Shown one piece after another: positions 43,234-52,217 of a DNA stretch of 64,000 nucleotides. The stretch's first letter is position 1; every line of letters starts with the position of its first letter. Origin of the DNA: Nitrospira defluvii (GTDB lineage: Bacteria > Nitrospirota > Nitrospiria > Nitrospirales > Nitrospiraceae). The translations under genes were made by a program, and so were the position numbers. Below the pieces are notes generated by a model, which saw only the letters and a list, made by a program, of their open reading frames with translations, was not told the origin of the DNA and did no database searches. The stretch is from NCBI RefSeq assembly GCF_905220995.1, contig NZ_CAJNBJ010000001.1:744001-808000 (forward strand), read 5' to 3'.

Positions 43234-43268
43234 GGCCCAGAGGCTTTTGCGTCTATGCGGGGCCTTTT
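43234..43268 (+). terminator. Hairpin with T-run upstream of the zinc-ribbon gene
   Basis: GGCCC (43234-43238) pairs with GGGCC (43260-43264), and inside it AGAGGC pairs with GCGTCT across a TTTT loop; TTTT follows (43265-43268). Read on the plus strand it is an intrinsic terminator. As it precedes the 43332 gene it may act as an attenuator. Confidence 0.45.
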
Positions 43269-43331
43269 CCCTCAGTGATCCAGTACTTCAGATGGATGGT
43301 TTATCCTACAGAGCAATGCTATAAGCCACTC

Positions 43332-43484
43332 ATGCATAAATGTGACAAATGCCGCGGAACAATGTTGCCTGAGCGGGCGGTTGACTTGAATGCTGGTTTG
43401 GCTATCACAGTACTGGCGTGCCTGAACTGTGGCCGTCGAAAAGCAGCGGATTCAGAACCGAGACCGATCACGTCACGACATTAG
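43332..43484 (+). CDS. Small zinc-ribbon protein
   Basis: A 50-residue protein with two CxxC knuckles (HKCDKCRGTM and LACLNCGRRK) separated by about 25 residues, a typical stand-alone zinc ribbon. There is no clear ribosome site; a longer frame from GTG 43275 would add 19 residues. Function unknown. It is not homologous at the motif level to the tandem pair at 59.4-59.9 kb, which has the GYYP core. Confidence 0.6.
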   Translation: MHKCDKCRGTMLPERAVDLNAGLAITVLACLNCGRRKAADSEPRPITSRH

Positions 43485-43755
43485 TCTGTCGCACTAAAAA
43501 ATCCAACGCCAGCACGCTGACTTGCGATGGGAGAAGGTGTCATGAGCACACCTTCCTTAGGCTGTCGTCCGTTCAGGACCTCAGTTTTACACGTCGCACG
43601 CAAAGCCTCATCGCTACTATCCTGGTTCGATCTTGAGCTACAGGATAGGCCTGCCCATGGGGCAAACCCGCAACCGAATCGTTGGACATTCACGCGTTTG
43701 CGATTGCGCAGCCTAGGGTTTTTCTGCCGGCTCACGCCTAGACTCCAAGGTCGCC
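43485..43755. other. Gene-free stretch with strong hairpins downstream of dapB
   Basis: No convincing gene. It carries two strong inverted repeats: GAAGGTGT/ACACCTTC (43533-43555) and CTATCCTG/CAGGATAG (43617-43648), and further short self-complementary segments to 43745. It could hold an unannotated structured RNA or a decayed repeat. Confidence 0.45.
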
Positions 43756-44559
43756 TTACTTGAGACTCAACACATCGTGCATGTCGTAGAGGCCGGCAGG
43801 CTGCTTGACGACCCAACGGGCGGCGCGAAGTGCTCCGCGCGCAAATGTGTCCCGGCTACTCGCGCGGTGGGTGACCTCAATCCGTTCGCCCATGGTCCCG
43901 AACATCACTGTATGATCGCCGACGATGTCTCCTGCGCGAATCGTCTGGATCCCGATCTCGCCTTTTTTGCGCTCTCCGATCAGCCCCTTGCGCGCATAGA
44001 CTCCAACCTGGCCCAGATCTCGATTGACCGCCCGAGCAAGCACCTCGGCCATCTTGAGAGCGGTACCGCTGGGAGCATCTTTCTTCAGACGATGGTGCGC
44101 TTCGATCACCTCGATGTCATAGTCTTCGCCGAGCGTCTTAGCCATTTCAGCGATCACCTTGTAGATTACATTGACTCCAACACTCATGTTGGGAGAAAAG
44201 ACGCAGGGGATCTGTTTACTCACGCTTCGAAGCTCGTCCAATTCAGTTGCAGAGAAACCAGTGGTGCCGACCACAATGCTCCGTCGATGTTGAGCGACAA
44301 TCCTCAAGTGTCCCAACGTGGCAGCGGGAGTAGTAAAATCAACCACTACCTCGCCTCGCTCCATTAAACTGGACAGATCTTCTACGATCGGCACCCCCGT
44401 ATGCCCACAGCCGGCGACTTCACCGGAATCTTCGCCAAGAGCATGATGCCCCTTGCTCTCCACCGCTCCAGCCAATGTGAGAAATGCCGAGTCTTTGACC
44501 AGGGACACCAAACGAGAGCCCATACGTCCGGCGGCCCCTGTAACAACAACCTTGATCAT
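43756..44559 (-). CDS. dapB: 4-hydroxy-tetrahydrodipicolinate reductase DapB
   Basis: NAD(P)H-dependent reduction in the lysine/diaminopimelate pathway. The 267-residue frame has the dinucleotide motif VTGAAGRMGS (6-15), VVGTTGFS, the catalytic motif EAHHRLKKDAPSGTAL, and RAGDIVGDHTV. Start ATG 44559 has AAGGA 7 nt upstream; the GTG at 44574 is rejected. It is the last gene of the arg-lys transcript, separated from dapA by 29 bp. Confidence 0.96.
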   Translation of the reverse strand: MIKVVVTGAAGRMGSRLVSLVKDSAFLTLAGAVESKGHHALGEDSGEVAGCGHTGVPIVEDLSSLMERGEVVVDFTTPAATLGHLRIVAQHRRSIVVGTTGFSATELDELRSVSKQIPCVFSPNMSVGVNVIYKVIAEMAKTLGEDYDIEVIEAHHRLKKDAPSGTALKMAEVLARAVNRDLGQVGVYARKGLIGERKKGEIGIQTIRAGDIVGDHTVMFGTMGERIEVTHRASSRDTFARGALRAARWVVKQPAGLYDMHDVLSLK

Positions 44560-44588
44560 GACAATATCCTTCACAACCAGCTTGGCCG

Positions 44589-45461
44589 TTAGACCAAGCC
44601 GGCGGCCTTCATCACGTGCAACAGTTTTTCGCGGTTCTCATTTCCCATGGGACAGAGCGGGAGCCGCATTTCCCGATCGATCTTGCCCATCATATGAAGC
44701 GCTTCCTTCACAGGGATAGGATTGGTCTCATAAAACAACGCTGTGAAGAGAGGATACAGCTGATAGTGCAGCGTGCGCGCCTCATCGACTCGACCGGCAC
44801 GAAAGGCATTGACCAACTGGGCCATCTTCGCGGGAAGCAGATTCGCCGTCACCGTAATGACGCCTTTGCCGCCGACTGCCATCATGGGCAAGGTCAACGC
44901 ATCATCCCCGGCCAACACCGTTAATCGCTCCCCGCACCGTTGGATGATTTCCGAAGCCTGCTGAACGGCACCGCTCCCTTCCTTCACCGCTACCACCGTC
45001 GGACAGACCGTCAAACGCGCGATGGTGCTCGGCAACATATTCACCCCGGTTCGTCCCGGAATGTTGTACACCACCAGCGGAAGATCGACGGTTTCGGCAA
45101 TCGCCTTGTAGTGGAGATACAGTCCTTCCTGGGTGGGCTTGTTGTAATAGGGCGTAATCAGCAACGCGCCGTCCACACCCGCAGCCTTGGCATGCTTTGT
45201 CAGGGCAATCGCCTCATCGGTACTGTTGGATCCCGTCCCCGCGACGACCGGAACCCGCCGTCTCACGACCTCAACGGTGAACGCCACCACCCGATCATGT
45301 TCAGCGTGGGTCAGCGTGGCCGATTCACCGGTGGTCCCGCATGGCACGATCCCGTGGGTACCACTGCTGATCTGCCATTCGATGAGATCGCCGAGGGACC
45401 GCTCGTCCAGCTTGCCGTTCTTGAACGGCGTGACAATGGCAACCAAAGACCCTGTAAACAT
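44589..45461 (-). CDS. dapA: 4-hydroxy-tetrahydrodipicolinate synthase DapA
   Basis: Condenses pyruvate with aspartate semialdehyde, the first committed step to diaminopimelate and lysine. The 290-residue TIM barrel has GTTGESATL, VVAGTGSNSTDEAI, the tyrosine in VVYNIPGRTGVNM, and the Schiff-base lysine in VVAVKEGSG. The GGAGCGCTGA ribosome site is well placed. It lies between lysA and dapB. Confidence 0.96.
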   Translation of the reverse strand: MFTGSLVAIVTPFKNGKLDERSLGDLIEWQISSGTHGIVPCGTTGESATLTHAEHDRVVAFTVEVVRRRVPVVAGTGSNSTDEAIALTKHAKAAGVDGALLITPYYNKPTQEGLYLHYKAIAETVDLPLVVYNIPGRTGVNMLPSTIARLTVCPTVVAVKEGSGAVQQASEIIQRCGERLTVLAGDDALTLPMMAVGGKGVITVTANLLPAKMAQLVNAFRAGRVDEARTLHYQLYPLFTALFYETNPIPVKEALHMMGKIDREMRLPLCPMGNENREKLLHVMKAAGLV

Positions 45462-45495
45462 TCAGCGCTCCATCTCAAAGACAGTAAAGACCACC

Positions 45496-46758
45496 CTACG
45501 CGAGAAACTCCGGAATCTCCTCGCCTCGCACCAAATCCTCATAACTCTCGCGCGAGCGAATGACGTGGATTTGCCCCTCATGCACCAGCACCTCCGGCAC
45601 ACGCGGCCGCGAATTGTAGTTCGAGGACATGACAAATCCATAGGCTCCCGCGCTCATGACCGCCATGAGATCTCCGGCATTTAGGGCCGGCATGACACGG
45701 TCCTTGGCCAAGAAATCTCCTGACTCGCACACAGGGCCGACCACATCCACGGTCTTCTTCTCGCCATGCGCCGCGGCTTCATACACCGGCCGGATATCGT
45801 GGTACGCATCGTACAGGCTCGGGCGAATCAGGTCATTCATCGCGGCGTCGACAATCAGAAACCGTTTGGCTTCGCCATCCTTCGCATACAACACCTTGGT
45901 GAGCAACACGCCGGCGTTACCCACAATCACACGACCGGGCTCCATGATCAGCACGCACTTCAAATCACGCACGAGAGGCAAAATCGCCTCAGCCAGATCT
46001 TTCGGTTCGGGAGGGGTTTCATCGGAATAGGTAATGCCTAACCCACCGCCAATGTTGATGTACCGAAGAGGAATCCCTTGCTCCGCCAGCGCCTGCACCA
46101 ACGCCAGCACCTTCTTCAGTGACTCGACGAAGGGGGTCACTTGCGTCAGTTGTGATCCGATGTGCGCGTGCAGCCCCACCACCTTAATATGGCTGAATGC
46201 AGCGGCAGCCTTGAACTCCTCGATCGCACGATCGGCCGCGATCCCGAATTTGCTCTTCTTCAGACCGGTGGAAATATAAGGATGCGTCTTCGGATCGATG
46301 TCGGGATTGATTCGCAGGGCAACCCGGGCCTTGACACCCATGGATGCCGCCACCTCGTTGATCGCCTGCAATTCCGCCGACGATTCGACGTTGAACATCA
46401 AGATATCGGCCTTCAAGGCCTCAGCGATTTCTTCAGGCTTTTTCCCTACCCCGGCAAAGACGATCTTCGTGGGCGGCACTCCCGCCTTCAAGGCACGATA
46501 CAGTTCTCCGCCGGAAACGATGTCCACGCCGCTTCCTTCTTTCGCCATGAGCCGCAACACAGCCAGGTTCGAATTCGCCTTCATCGCAAAGGCCACAATG
46601 TGCGGGATGTTCTTGAAGGCGCCATCGTACACACGGAAATGCCTCACCAGCGTGTGATGGCTATAGATGTAACAGGGTGTGCCCACTTCCTTCGCAATGC
46701 GCGAAAGCGGCACATCCTCACAGTACAATTCGCCTTCCCGATAGTGGAAATCATGCAT
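45496..46758 (-). CDS. lysA: Diaminopimelate decarboxylase LysA
   Basis: PLP-dependent decarboxylation of meso-diaminopimelate to lysine. The 420-residue frame has the PLP lysine in FAMKANSNLAVLRL, the HIGSQLTQVTPF motif, LNIGGGLG-like RYINIGGGLGITY, the glycine-rich EPGRVIVGNAGVLL, and CESGDFLAKDR. I set the start at ATG 46758, because GAGGA is then 7-9 nt upstream, rather than at ATG 46767. It lies about 100 bp after the small lipoprotein gene. Confidence 0.95.
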   Translation of the reverse strand: MHDFHYREGELYCEDVPLSRIAKEVGTPCYIYSHHTLVRHFRVYDGAFKNIPHIVAFAMKANSNLAVLRLMAKEGSGVDIVSGGELYRALKAGVPPTKIVFAGVGKKPEEIAEALKADILMFNVESSAELQAINEVAASMGVKARVALRINPDIDPKTHPYISTGLKKSKFGIAADRAIEEFKAAAAFSHIKVVGLHAHIGSQLTQVTPFVESLKKVLALVQALAEQGIPLRYINIGGGLGITYSDETPPEPKDLAEAILPLVRDLKCVLIMEPGRVIVGNAGVLLTKVLYAKDGEAKRFLIVDAAMNDLIRPSLYDAYHDIRPVYEAAAHGEKKTVDVVGPVCESGDFLAKDRVMPALNAGDLMAVMSAGAYGFVMSSNYNSRPRVPEVLVHEGQIHVIRSRESYEDLVRGEEIPEFLA

Positions 46759-46857
46759 GGTCGTCATCCTCGATCAACAAGTCCAACTCAACTCTCCTCA
46801 TCCCGAAGGGGACGAATCCCCGCGACCGGACCGCGTGGAGTTTGTCACAACCGACGC

Positions 46858-47160
46858 CTATCTCGTGCCCATCATCCGCAACGGAGGGGTCGGTAATGGG
46901 TCTGGCTCCGGAGGGATCGGTGCCTCCTCAATCGTCACCCCGGTGGGCGCACTCGGCCGTGACGCTGAACCATACACATTGGCGCCGGCGGCCAACAGCC
47001 CTTCCCGCCTCAACTGACGTTCGATGATCGGCGCGACTCCGACATCCTCCGGAGGAATCGGTGCACCCAAGACCCCACACCCGGCCAATCCGAGTACACC
47101 GAACACCGCGGCAGCAGGGCGGCCGCGCAGAAGAACGCGCCTCCCGCCGAACGACTTCAT
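46858..47160 (-). CDS. Small lipoprotein between argH and lysA (LptM/YifL-like position)
   Basis: A 100-residue lipoprotein with signal FGVLGLAGCG and mature start CGVLGAPIPPEDVGVAP. The CGxxGxPxPPE-like beginning and the position next to lysA recall LptM (YifL), the small lipoprotein that helps assemble the LPS translocon, but this protein is longer with a Pro-rich tail (EEAPIPPEPDPLPTPP). The ATG overlaps the argH stop (ATGA). Confidence 0.72.
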   Translation of the reverse strand: MKSFGGRRVLLRGRPAAAVFGVLGLAGCGVLGAPIPPEDVGVAPIIERQLRREGLLAAGANVYGSASRPSAPTGVTIEEAPIPPEPDPLPTPPLRMMGTR

Positions 47161-48611
47161 CCCTTCAGTGCCTTTTCAAGCTCCTTGATTCTCGCTTCTA
47201 CCCGACGCCGCGCCGTGCCGCCGATCTGATCCTTCCGATTGATGGCCCCTCGCACGGTCAGACACAGCAGCACATCCTGCCCAAAGCGAGGCGAAAATCC
47301 CTGCAACTCCTTCAAGGTCAGTTGTTGCAGCGGTCGGTGTTGCTCCAATGAGAATCGCACAATCTGTCCGGTAATGGAATGGGCCTCCCGGAACGGCACC
47401 CCTTGTGTCACCAGATAATCCGCCAGCTCCGTCGCCAACATGCCCCCGCCTTCAGCGGCCTCAGCCAACACCGTCGTGTTGACGACAAGCCGTCGCATCA
47501 GTTCAGTGCAAAGTACCAACGACTGTTCCGTCGTGTCCACGGCGTCGAACAGGGCCTCTTTATCTTCCTGCAGGTCACGGTTGTAGCTGAGGGGCAGCCC
47601 CTTGAGCAGCGTCAGCATCCCCATCAAATGGCCATAGACACGCCCAGTCTTGCCACGTACCAGCTCCGGCACATCGGGATTCTTCTTTTGCGGCATCATG
47701 CTGCTGCCGGTACAAAATGTGTCCGGCAAGTCCACGTACCGAAACTCCTGCGACGCCCAAAGAATCAGCTCTTCACTCAGTCGCGAGAGGTGCATCATGA
47801 TCAGGGACAATGCGCCAAGTACCTCCACCACCGCATCGCGATCCGAAACCGCATCGAGACTGTTTTGCGTCACCGACGGAAAGTCCAGGAGCGAGGCCGT
47901 GTATCGACGGTCAACGGGATAGTTCGAGCCGGCAAGCGCGCCGGACCCCAGCGGCATGACATTCAGCCGGGTCCGACAATCCCGGAGTCGCCCCCAATCG
48001 CGTTCAAGCATTTCGACATAGGCCAGGAAGTGATGCGCCATCAAGACCGGCTGCGCTCGCTGCACATGCGTATACCCCGGCATCACAACATCGAGATGCG
48101 CACGCGCTTGCCCCACCAGCACACGTCGGAACTCCTGAACTTGCCCCATCACACGTGATACGACATCGCGTAAAAAGAGCCGCAAGTCCAACGCCACCTG
48201 GTCGTTACGGCTTCGCCCCGTGTGCAGTTTTCCGCCGAGCGGGCCGATCAGCTCCGTCAGTCGACGTTCGATCGCCATGTGAATGTCTTCGTCTTGGGGC
48301 AAGAAGGGAAAACGTCCGTGATCCAGTTCGAGCTTCACCCGCTCCAACCCGCGCACTAGCTGCGCCGATTCCCTGGTTGTCAACACCCCGGCCCGTTCGA
48401 GCGTTTTACAGTGTGCGATGCTCCCCTGAATATCGTAGGGATAGAGACGCCGATCATAGGCCAACGACGTGGTGAACTGCTCCACCAGACGGTCGGTCTG
48501 CTCAGCAAACCGGCCGCCCCAGGCTTTCCCTTTAGGCAGGGCCCGTCCGGAGCGTGGTGCGGCGGAAGCGGACTTAGACGCGCGAGCGCCCGCAGACGTA
48601 GATTTGGCCAT
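47157..48611 (-). CDS. argH: Argininosuccinate lyase ArgH
   Basis: Splits argininosuccinate to arginine and fumarate. The 484-residue frame has an N-terminal Ser/Ala/Lys-rich extension of about 25 residues, then AWGGRFAEQTD, TGRSRNDQVALD, HVQRAQPVLMAHH and the family signature GSSMMPQKKNPD with the catalytic serine loop. Start ATG 48611 shares its first base with the argG stop (TAATG). Confidence 0.97.
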   Translation of the reverse strand: MAKSTSAGARASKSASAAPRSGRALPKGKAWGGRFAEQTDRLVEQFTTSLAYDRRLYPYDIQGSIAHCKTLERAGVLTTRESAQLVRGLERVKLELDHGRFPFLPQDEDIHMAIERRLTELIGPLGGKLHTGRSRNDQVALDLRLFLRDVVSRVMGQVQEFRRVLVGQARAHLDVVMPGYTHVQRAQPVLMAHHFLAYVEMLERDWGRLRDCRTRLNVMPLGSGALAGSNYPVDRRYTASLLDFPSVTQNSLDAVSDRDAVVEVLGALSLIMMHLSRLSEELILWASQEFRYVDLPDTFCTGSSMMPQKKNPDVPELVRGKTGRVYGHLMGMLTLLKGLPLSYNRDLQEDKEALFDAVDTTEQSLVLCTELMRRLVVNTTVLAEAAEGGGMLATELADYLVTQGVPFREAHSITGQIVRFSLEQHRPLQQLTLKELQGFSPRFGQDVLLCLTVRGAINRKDQIGGTARRRVEARIKELEKALKG

Positions 48612-49828
48612 TACCGAGCCGACCTCTTCTTGCGTTGCGCGCGAATGGCCAACCGCAATGCATTCAGGCGAATAAACCCTTCCGCATCTTTCTGTCGATA
48701 GACATCATCTTCTTCGAAGGTCGCCATATCCAGGCGGTACAGGGAACGTGGAGACTTCCGTCCGACCACCGTGCAATTCCCCTTATACAGCTTCACCCGA
48801 ACAGTGCCGGTGACATCCTTTTGGGCTTCATCGAGCGCGACCTGCAGCATCTCGCGTTCGGGTGCGTACCAATATCCGTAGTAGATCAGCTCCGCATACC
48901 GCGGGATCAGGCTGTCCCGCAAGTGCAGCACTTCCCGATCCATGGTCAGGGACTCCAAGCCTCGATGCGCCGCATGCAGAATCGTACCGCCCGGGGTTTC
49001 ATACACGCCACGAGACTTCATGCCGACATAGCGGTTTTCGACCAGATCGACTCGACCGACACCGTGCTCTCCGCCCAAGGCATTGAGATGGGCCAGCAAC
49101 GCGGCTGGACGCATTTTTTTGCCGTCCACCGCAACCGGATCGCCGGCGACATACTCGATTTCCACTTCCCGCGCTTTGCCGGGGGCCCGCTCAGGAGAGA
49201 CCGACATCACAAAAATTTCTTCCGGCGGAGCCTGCCATGGATCTTCCAGAATGCCGCCTTCGTAACTCGTGTGAAATAAGTTCATATCCATGCTGTACGG
49301 TTTCGCCTTCGTGGCGGTCACCGGAATGCCGTGCCTCTCCGCATACTCGATCAATTCCCGGCGCGAACGCATGGTCCATTCCCGCCACGGCGCGATGATC
49401 TTGATCTGCGGATGCAGCGCCATATAGGTGAGCTCGAACCGCACTTGATCGTTGCCCTTCCCGGTCGCGCCATGACACACCGCCTCAGCCCCCTCCTGTG
49501 CAGCAATCTCGATTTGCCGCTTGGCGATGAGCGGACGTGCGATTGAGGTCCCCAGCAGATAACTGCCTTCATACAACGCATTCCCGCGCAACATGGGGAA
49601 GACGTGGTCTTTGACAAACACCTCGCGGAGGTCTTCGACATAGACCTTCTTCACCCCCAAGGACTGCGCCTTTTTCTTGATGGCCTTGAGATCTTCTCCC
49701 TGACCGAGATCCGCGCAAAACGCGACGACCTCGCACCCATACACCTCTTCCAACCACTTCAAAATGACCGAGGTGTCCAGACCGCCCGAATAGGCCAAGA
49801 CGACTTTCTTATACGATGACCGGCTCAT
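48611..49828 (-). CDS. argG: Argininosuccinate synthase ArgG
   Basis: ATP-dependent joining of citrulline and aspartate. The 405-residue frame has the N-type ATP pyrophosphatase motif [15 protein letters not shown] (12-26), [15 protein letters not shown], and [19 protein letters not shown]. The AAAGGAG box lies 4-5 nt before ATG 49828. It is positioned between argF and argH. Confidence 0.97.
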   Translation of the reverse strand: MSRSSYKKVVLAYSGGLDTSVILKWLEEVYGCEVVAFCADLGQGEDLKAIKKKAQSLGVKKVYVEDLREVFVKDHVFPMLRGNALYEGSYLLGTSIARPLIAKRQIEIAAQEGAEAVCHGATGKGNDQVRFELTYMALHPQIKIIAPWREWTMRSRRELIEYAERHGIPVTATKAKPYSMDMNLFHTSYEGGILEDPWQAPPEEIFVMSVSPERAPGKAREVEIEYVAGDPVAVDGKKMRPAALLAHLNALGGEHGVGRVDLVENRYVGMKSRGVYETPGGTILHAAHRGLESLTMDREVLHLRDSLIPRYAELIYYGYWYAPEREMLQVALDEAQKDVTGTVRVKLYKGNCTVVGRKSPRSLYRLDMATFEEDDVYRQKDAEGFIRLNALRLAIRAQRKKRSAR

Positions 49829-49840
49829 ACCACTCCTTTG

Positions 49841-50824
49841 TTACGTCCTGCGTGTCTGCGATGTCTTCCCGAGGAGTCTGACCAGAATCGCCTTCTGCAT
49901 GTGCAACCGGTTTTCGGCCTGGTCGAACACGACAGACTGAGGTCCGTCCAACACCTCGGCGCTGATTTCTTCGCCACGGTGAGCGGGCAGGCAATGCATC
50001 ACCAATGCGTCCGGCTTCGCATACTTCAGCAGTCGCGCATTGAGCTGATAGGGAGCCAAGATCTTCAGCCGCTTGGCTTGCTCTCGCTCTTGTCCCATGC
50101 TGATCCAGACGTCCGTATACACCACGTCGGCACCTTTCACGGCCACCAACGGATCGGCCCCGATTTCAATGACCGCCCCCGTCTGACGAGCTTCCTCTCG
50201 GGCTCGATCGACAATGCCCCGGTTCGGCTGATATCCAGGCGGGCACCCCACGGCGATCGTCATGCCGGTTTTGGCCGCAGCCTCAATGAGAGAGTTCGTC
50301 ACATTGTTCCCGTCGCCGACATACGCGATCTTGATCCCCTTCAATCGGCGTTTCTTCTCCTGAATGGTCAACAGGTCGGACAAGGCCTGGCAGGGGTGAT
50401 TCAGATCGGTCAGACCATTGATGATCGGGATGCTGGCCTCTCGCGCCCACTCTTCGGCAATGGCGTGATCGAAGGTCCGCAGCACAATGGCGTCCAGATA
50501 GCGAGACAAGACATGCGCTGTATCCGCAATAGTCTCCCCGCGGGACAACTGAATATCGCCCATCGGCAGCACCATGGCCTGGCCGCCGAGTTGATTCATC
50601 CCGGCCTCGAACGAAACACGGGTCCTGGTCGACGGCTTTTGAAAGAGCAAGCCCAGCATACGCCCCGGCAAAAGGGGATGGGGCACGCCCCGCCGTTGCT
50701 TCGCCTTCAGCTGGGCGGCAAGACGCAGTAAGCCCTTCAGCTCCTCCGTGTGGATCGAGAGCAAATCCAGAAAATCTTTCCCGAGACCAGCCCGGGTGGT
50801 CGACCGACGAGGACGCCGCGACAT
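49841..50824 (-). CDS. argF: Ornithine carbamoyltransferase ArgF
   Basis: Makes citrulline from ornithine and carbamoyl phosphate. The 327-residue frame contains the carbamoyl-phosphate motif STRTRVSFEAGM, HPCQALSDLLTI, the ornithine-binding SMGQE and the catalytic-cysteine motif MHCLPAHRGEEI. Start ATG 50824 has AGGGG 6 nt upstream; the longer frame would overlap argD. Confidence 0.96.
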   Translation of the reverse strand: MSRRPRRSTTRAGLGKDFLDLLSIHTEELKGLLRLAAQLKAKQRRGVPHPLLPGRMLGLLFQKPSTRTRVSFEAGMNQLGGQAMVLPMGDIQLSRGETIADTAHVLSRYLDAIVLRTFDHAIAEEWAREASIPIINGLTDLNHPCQALSDLLTIQEKKRRLKGIKIAYVGDGNNVTNSLIEAAAKTGMTIAVGCPPGYQPNRGIVDRAREEARQTGAVIEIGADPLVAVKGADVVYTDVWISMGQEREQAKRLKILAPYQLNARLLKYAKPDALVMHCLPAHRGEEISAEVLDGPQSVVFDQAENRLHMQKAILVRLLGKTSQTRRT

Positions 50825-50840
50825 ACGCGCCCCTACTCGC

Positions 50841-52046
50841 TTAATGGGTTGAGATGGTTCGTTGACTAAAAATCTGTGACAGCGCGGCCAGCAGGCGATC
50901 AATCTCGCGCTCCGTGATGATCAGCGAGGGCACGAAGCGCAAGACCCGATCACCGACGCAGTTGATCAGCAGCCCGCGCGTGAGACATTCGGCCACGACG
51001 GCCTTCCCATCAATATCCAACTCCATGCCTTGGAGCAGCCCGAGGCCCCGCACCTCCTTGACGCAGCGATGCCGCTCTTTCAAGGTAGCCAGCCCCTTCG
51101 CCAGACACTCGCCCATCCGACGCCCCTGCTCGAGAATCTTCCCGTCCAGCAGCACGCGCAACACCGCCAGCGCCGCGGCACAGGCCAAGGGGTTGCCGCC
51201 AAACGTCGACGCATGCGTTCCCGGCCCAAACGCGTGAGCCACGGTATCCGTCGCCAGACAGGCTCCGACCGGCACGCCGCCACCGAGCCCCTTTGCCAAA
51301 GTCATGATATCCGGCTGCATCCCGAACTGTTCATAACAGAAGAGGGTGCCGGTGCGTCCGATGCCGGTTTGCACCTCATCGAAAATCAGCAGCACATCCC
51401 GTTCACGGCACAATTCCCTCAAGCTTTGCATGTACCCGCGATCCGCCACATGGACCCCGCCTTCAGCCTGAATCGGTTCCAGCATGATTGCGGCAGTCTT
51501 GGGAGTGATCGCTCGCTCAACCGCCGACAGATCATTGAAGGTCACATAGGAAAATCCCGGCATGAGCGGCGTGAAGCCCTTGTGCACCTTCTCCTGACCG
51601 GTCGCCGTCAGCGTGGCGAGTGTCCGCCCGTGAAAGGAACTCGTCATCGTGATGATCTCGTACCGATCTGCGCCGTATTTGTCGTACGAGTACTTGCGGG
51701 CCAGCTTGATAGCCGCTTCATTCGCTTCCGCGCCGCTGTTGCAAAAGAAGACCTTCTGCGCGAACGAATGTTCCACCAGCGTCTGCGCCAAGCGCACCTG
51801 TGGTTCGGTATAATAGAGGTTTGAGGTATGAAGCAGGTGCTGTGCCTGTTTTTGGATGGCCAACACCAGATCCGGATGCCCATGCCCGAGCACATTGACT
51901 GCGATACCGGCGACGAAATCGATGTACTCCCGGCCCTCCAGGTCATACACCTTCGTCCCGCGCCCGCGCACGATCGAAATCGGCTGGCGCGTATAGGTGT
52001 TCATCAGGTACTGTTCAGCATTGAGACGCAACTCACCCGTCGGCAT
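50841..52046 (-). CDS. argD: Acetylornithine aminotransferase ArgD
   Basis: PLP enzyme of arginine synthesis, which may also serve as N-succinyl-diaminopimelate transaminase in other bacteria. The 401-residue frame has YIDFVAGIAVNVLGH, FFCNSGAEANEAAIKLAR, LIFDEVQTGIGRTG, the PLP lysine in MTLAKGLGGGVPVGA, and HASTFGGNPLACAA. Start ATG 52046 has GGGAGAGG upstream. It is the first gene of the arg-lys transcript. Confidence 0.95.
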   Translation of the reverse strand: MPTGELRLNAEQYLMNTYTRQPISIVRGRGTKVYDLEGREYIDFVAGIAVNVLGHGHPDLVLAIQKQAQHLLHTSNLYYTEPQVRLAQTLVEHSFAQKVFFCNSGAEANEAAIKLARKYSYDKYGADRYEIITMTSSFHGRTLATLTATGQEKVHKGFTPLMPGFSYVTFNDLSAVERAITPKTAAIMLEPIQAEGGVHVADRGYMQSLRELCRERDVLLIFDEVQTGIGRTGTLFCYEQFGMQPDIMTLAKGLGGGVPVGACLATDTVAHAFGPGTHASTFGGNPLACAAALAVLRVLLDGKILEQGRRMGECLAKGLATLKERHRCVKEVRGLGLLQGMELDIDGKAVVAECLTRGLLINCVGDRVLRFVPSLIITEREIDRLLAALSQIFSQRTISTH

Positions 52047-52179
52047 GGCACACCTCTCCCATCGTGAGTCGGCGAAGCTATCATAGGCATCAGGTGAAAG
52101 CAACCGAACCACCGCCTATCGTGGCTCCTGGCGCGGCGGGTCGTCGGTTTGCCAATGCAGATCCAGTGGAGATCGTCCC

Positions 52180-52209
52180 TTGACGGGAAGAGACGGCGGA
52201 TGGGATAAG
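52180..52209 (+). promoter_or_regulatory. Promoter of the DUF2628-like gene
   Basis: TTGACG (52180-52185), 18-nt spacer, GATAAG (52204-52209), then 8 nt to ATG 52218. The AAGG in the same stretch could instead be a ribosome site, so the leaderless reading is less secure here. Confidence 0.45.
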
Positions 52210-52217
52210 GTGGCGGT

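Noticed and set aside
43190-43330. Resemblance to a c-di-GMP-I (GEMM) riboswitch on the minus strand (GACGCAAAAGCC)
   Set aside because: The GACGCAAAGCC-like string is present, but the required upstream GGGCAAACC with its P2 hairpin and the receptor helix are missing; the segment is better explained as a terminator stem.
43600-43680. Second GEMM-like string (CACGCAAAGCC) on the plus strand, with GGGGCAAACC downstream
   Set aside because: The two conserved halves are in the wrong order and too far apart for the known fold.
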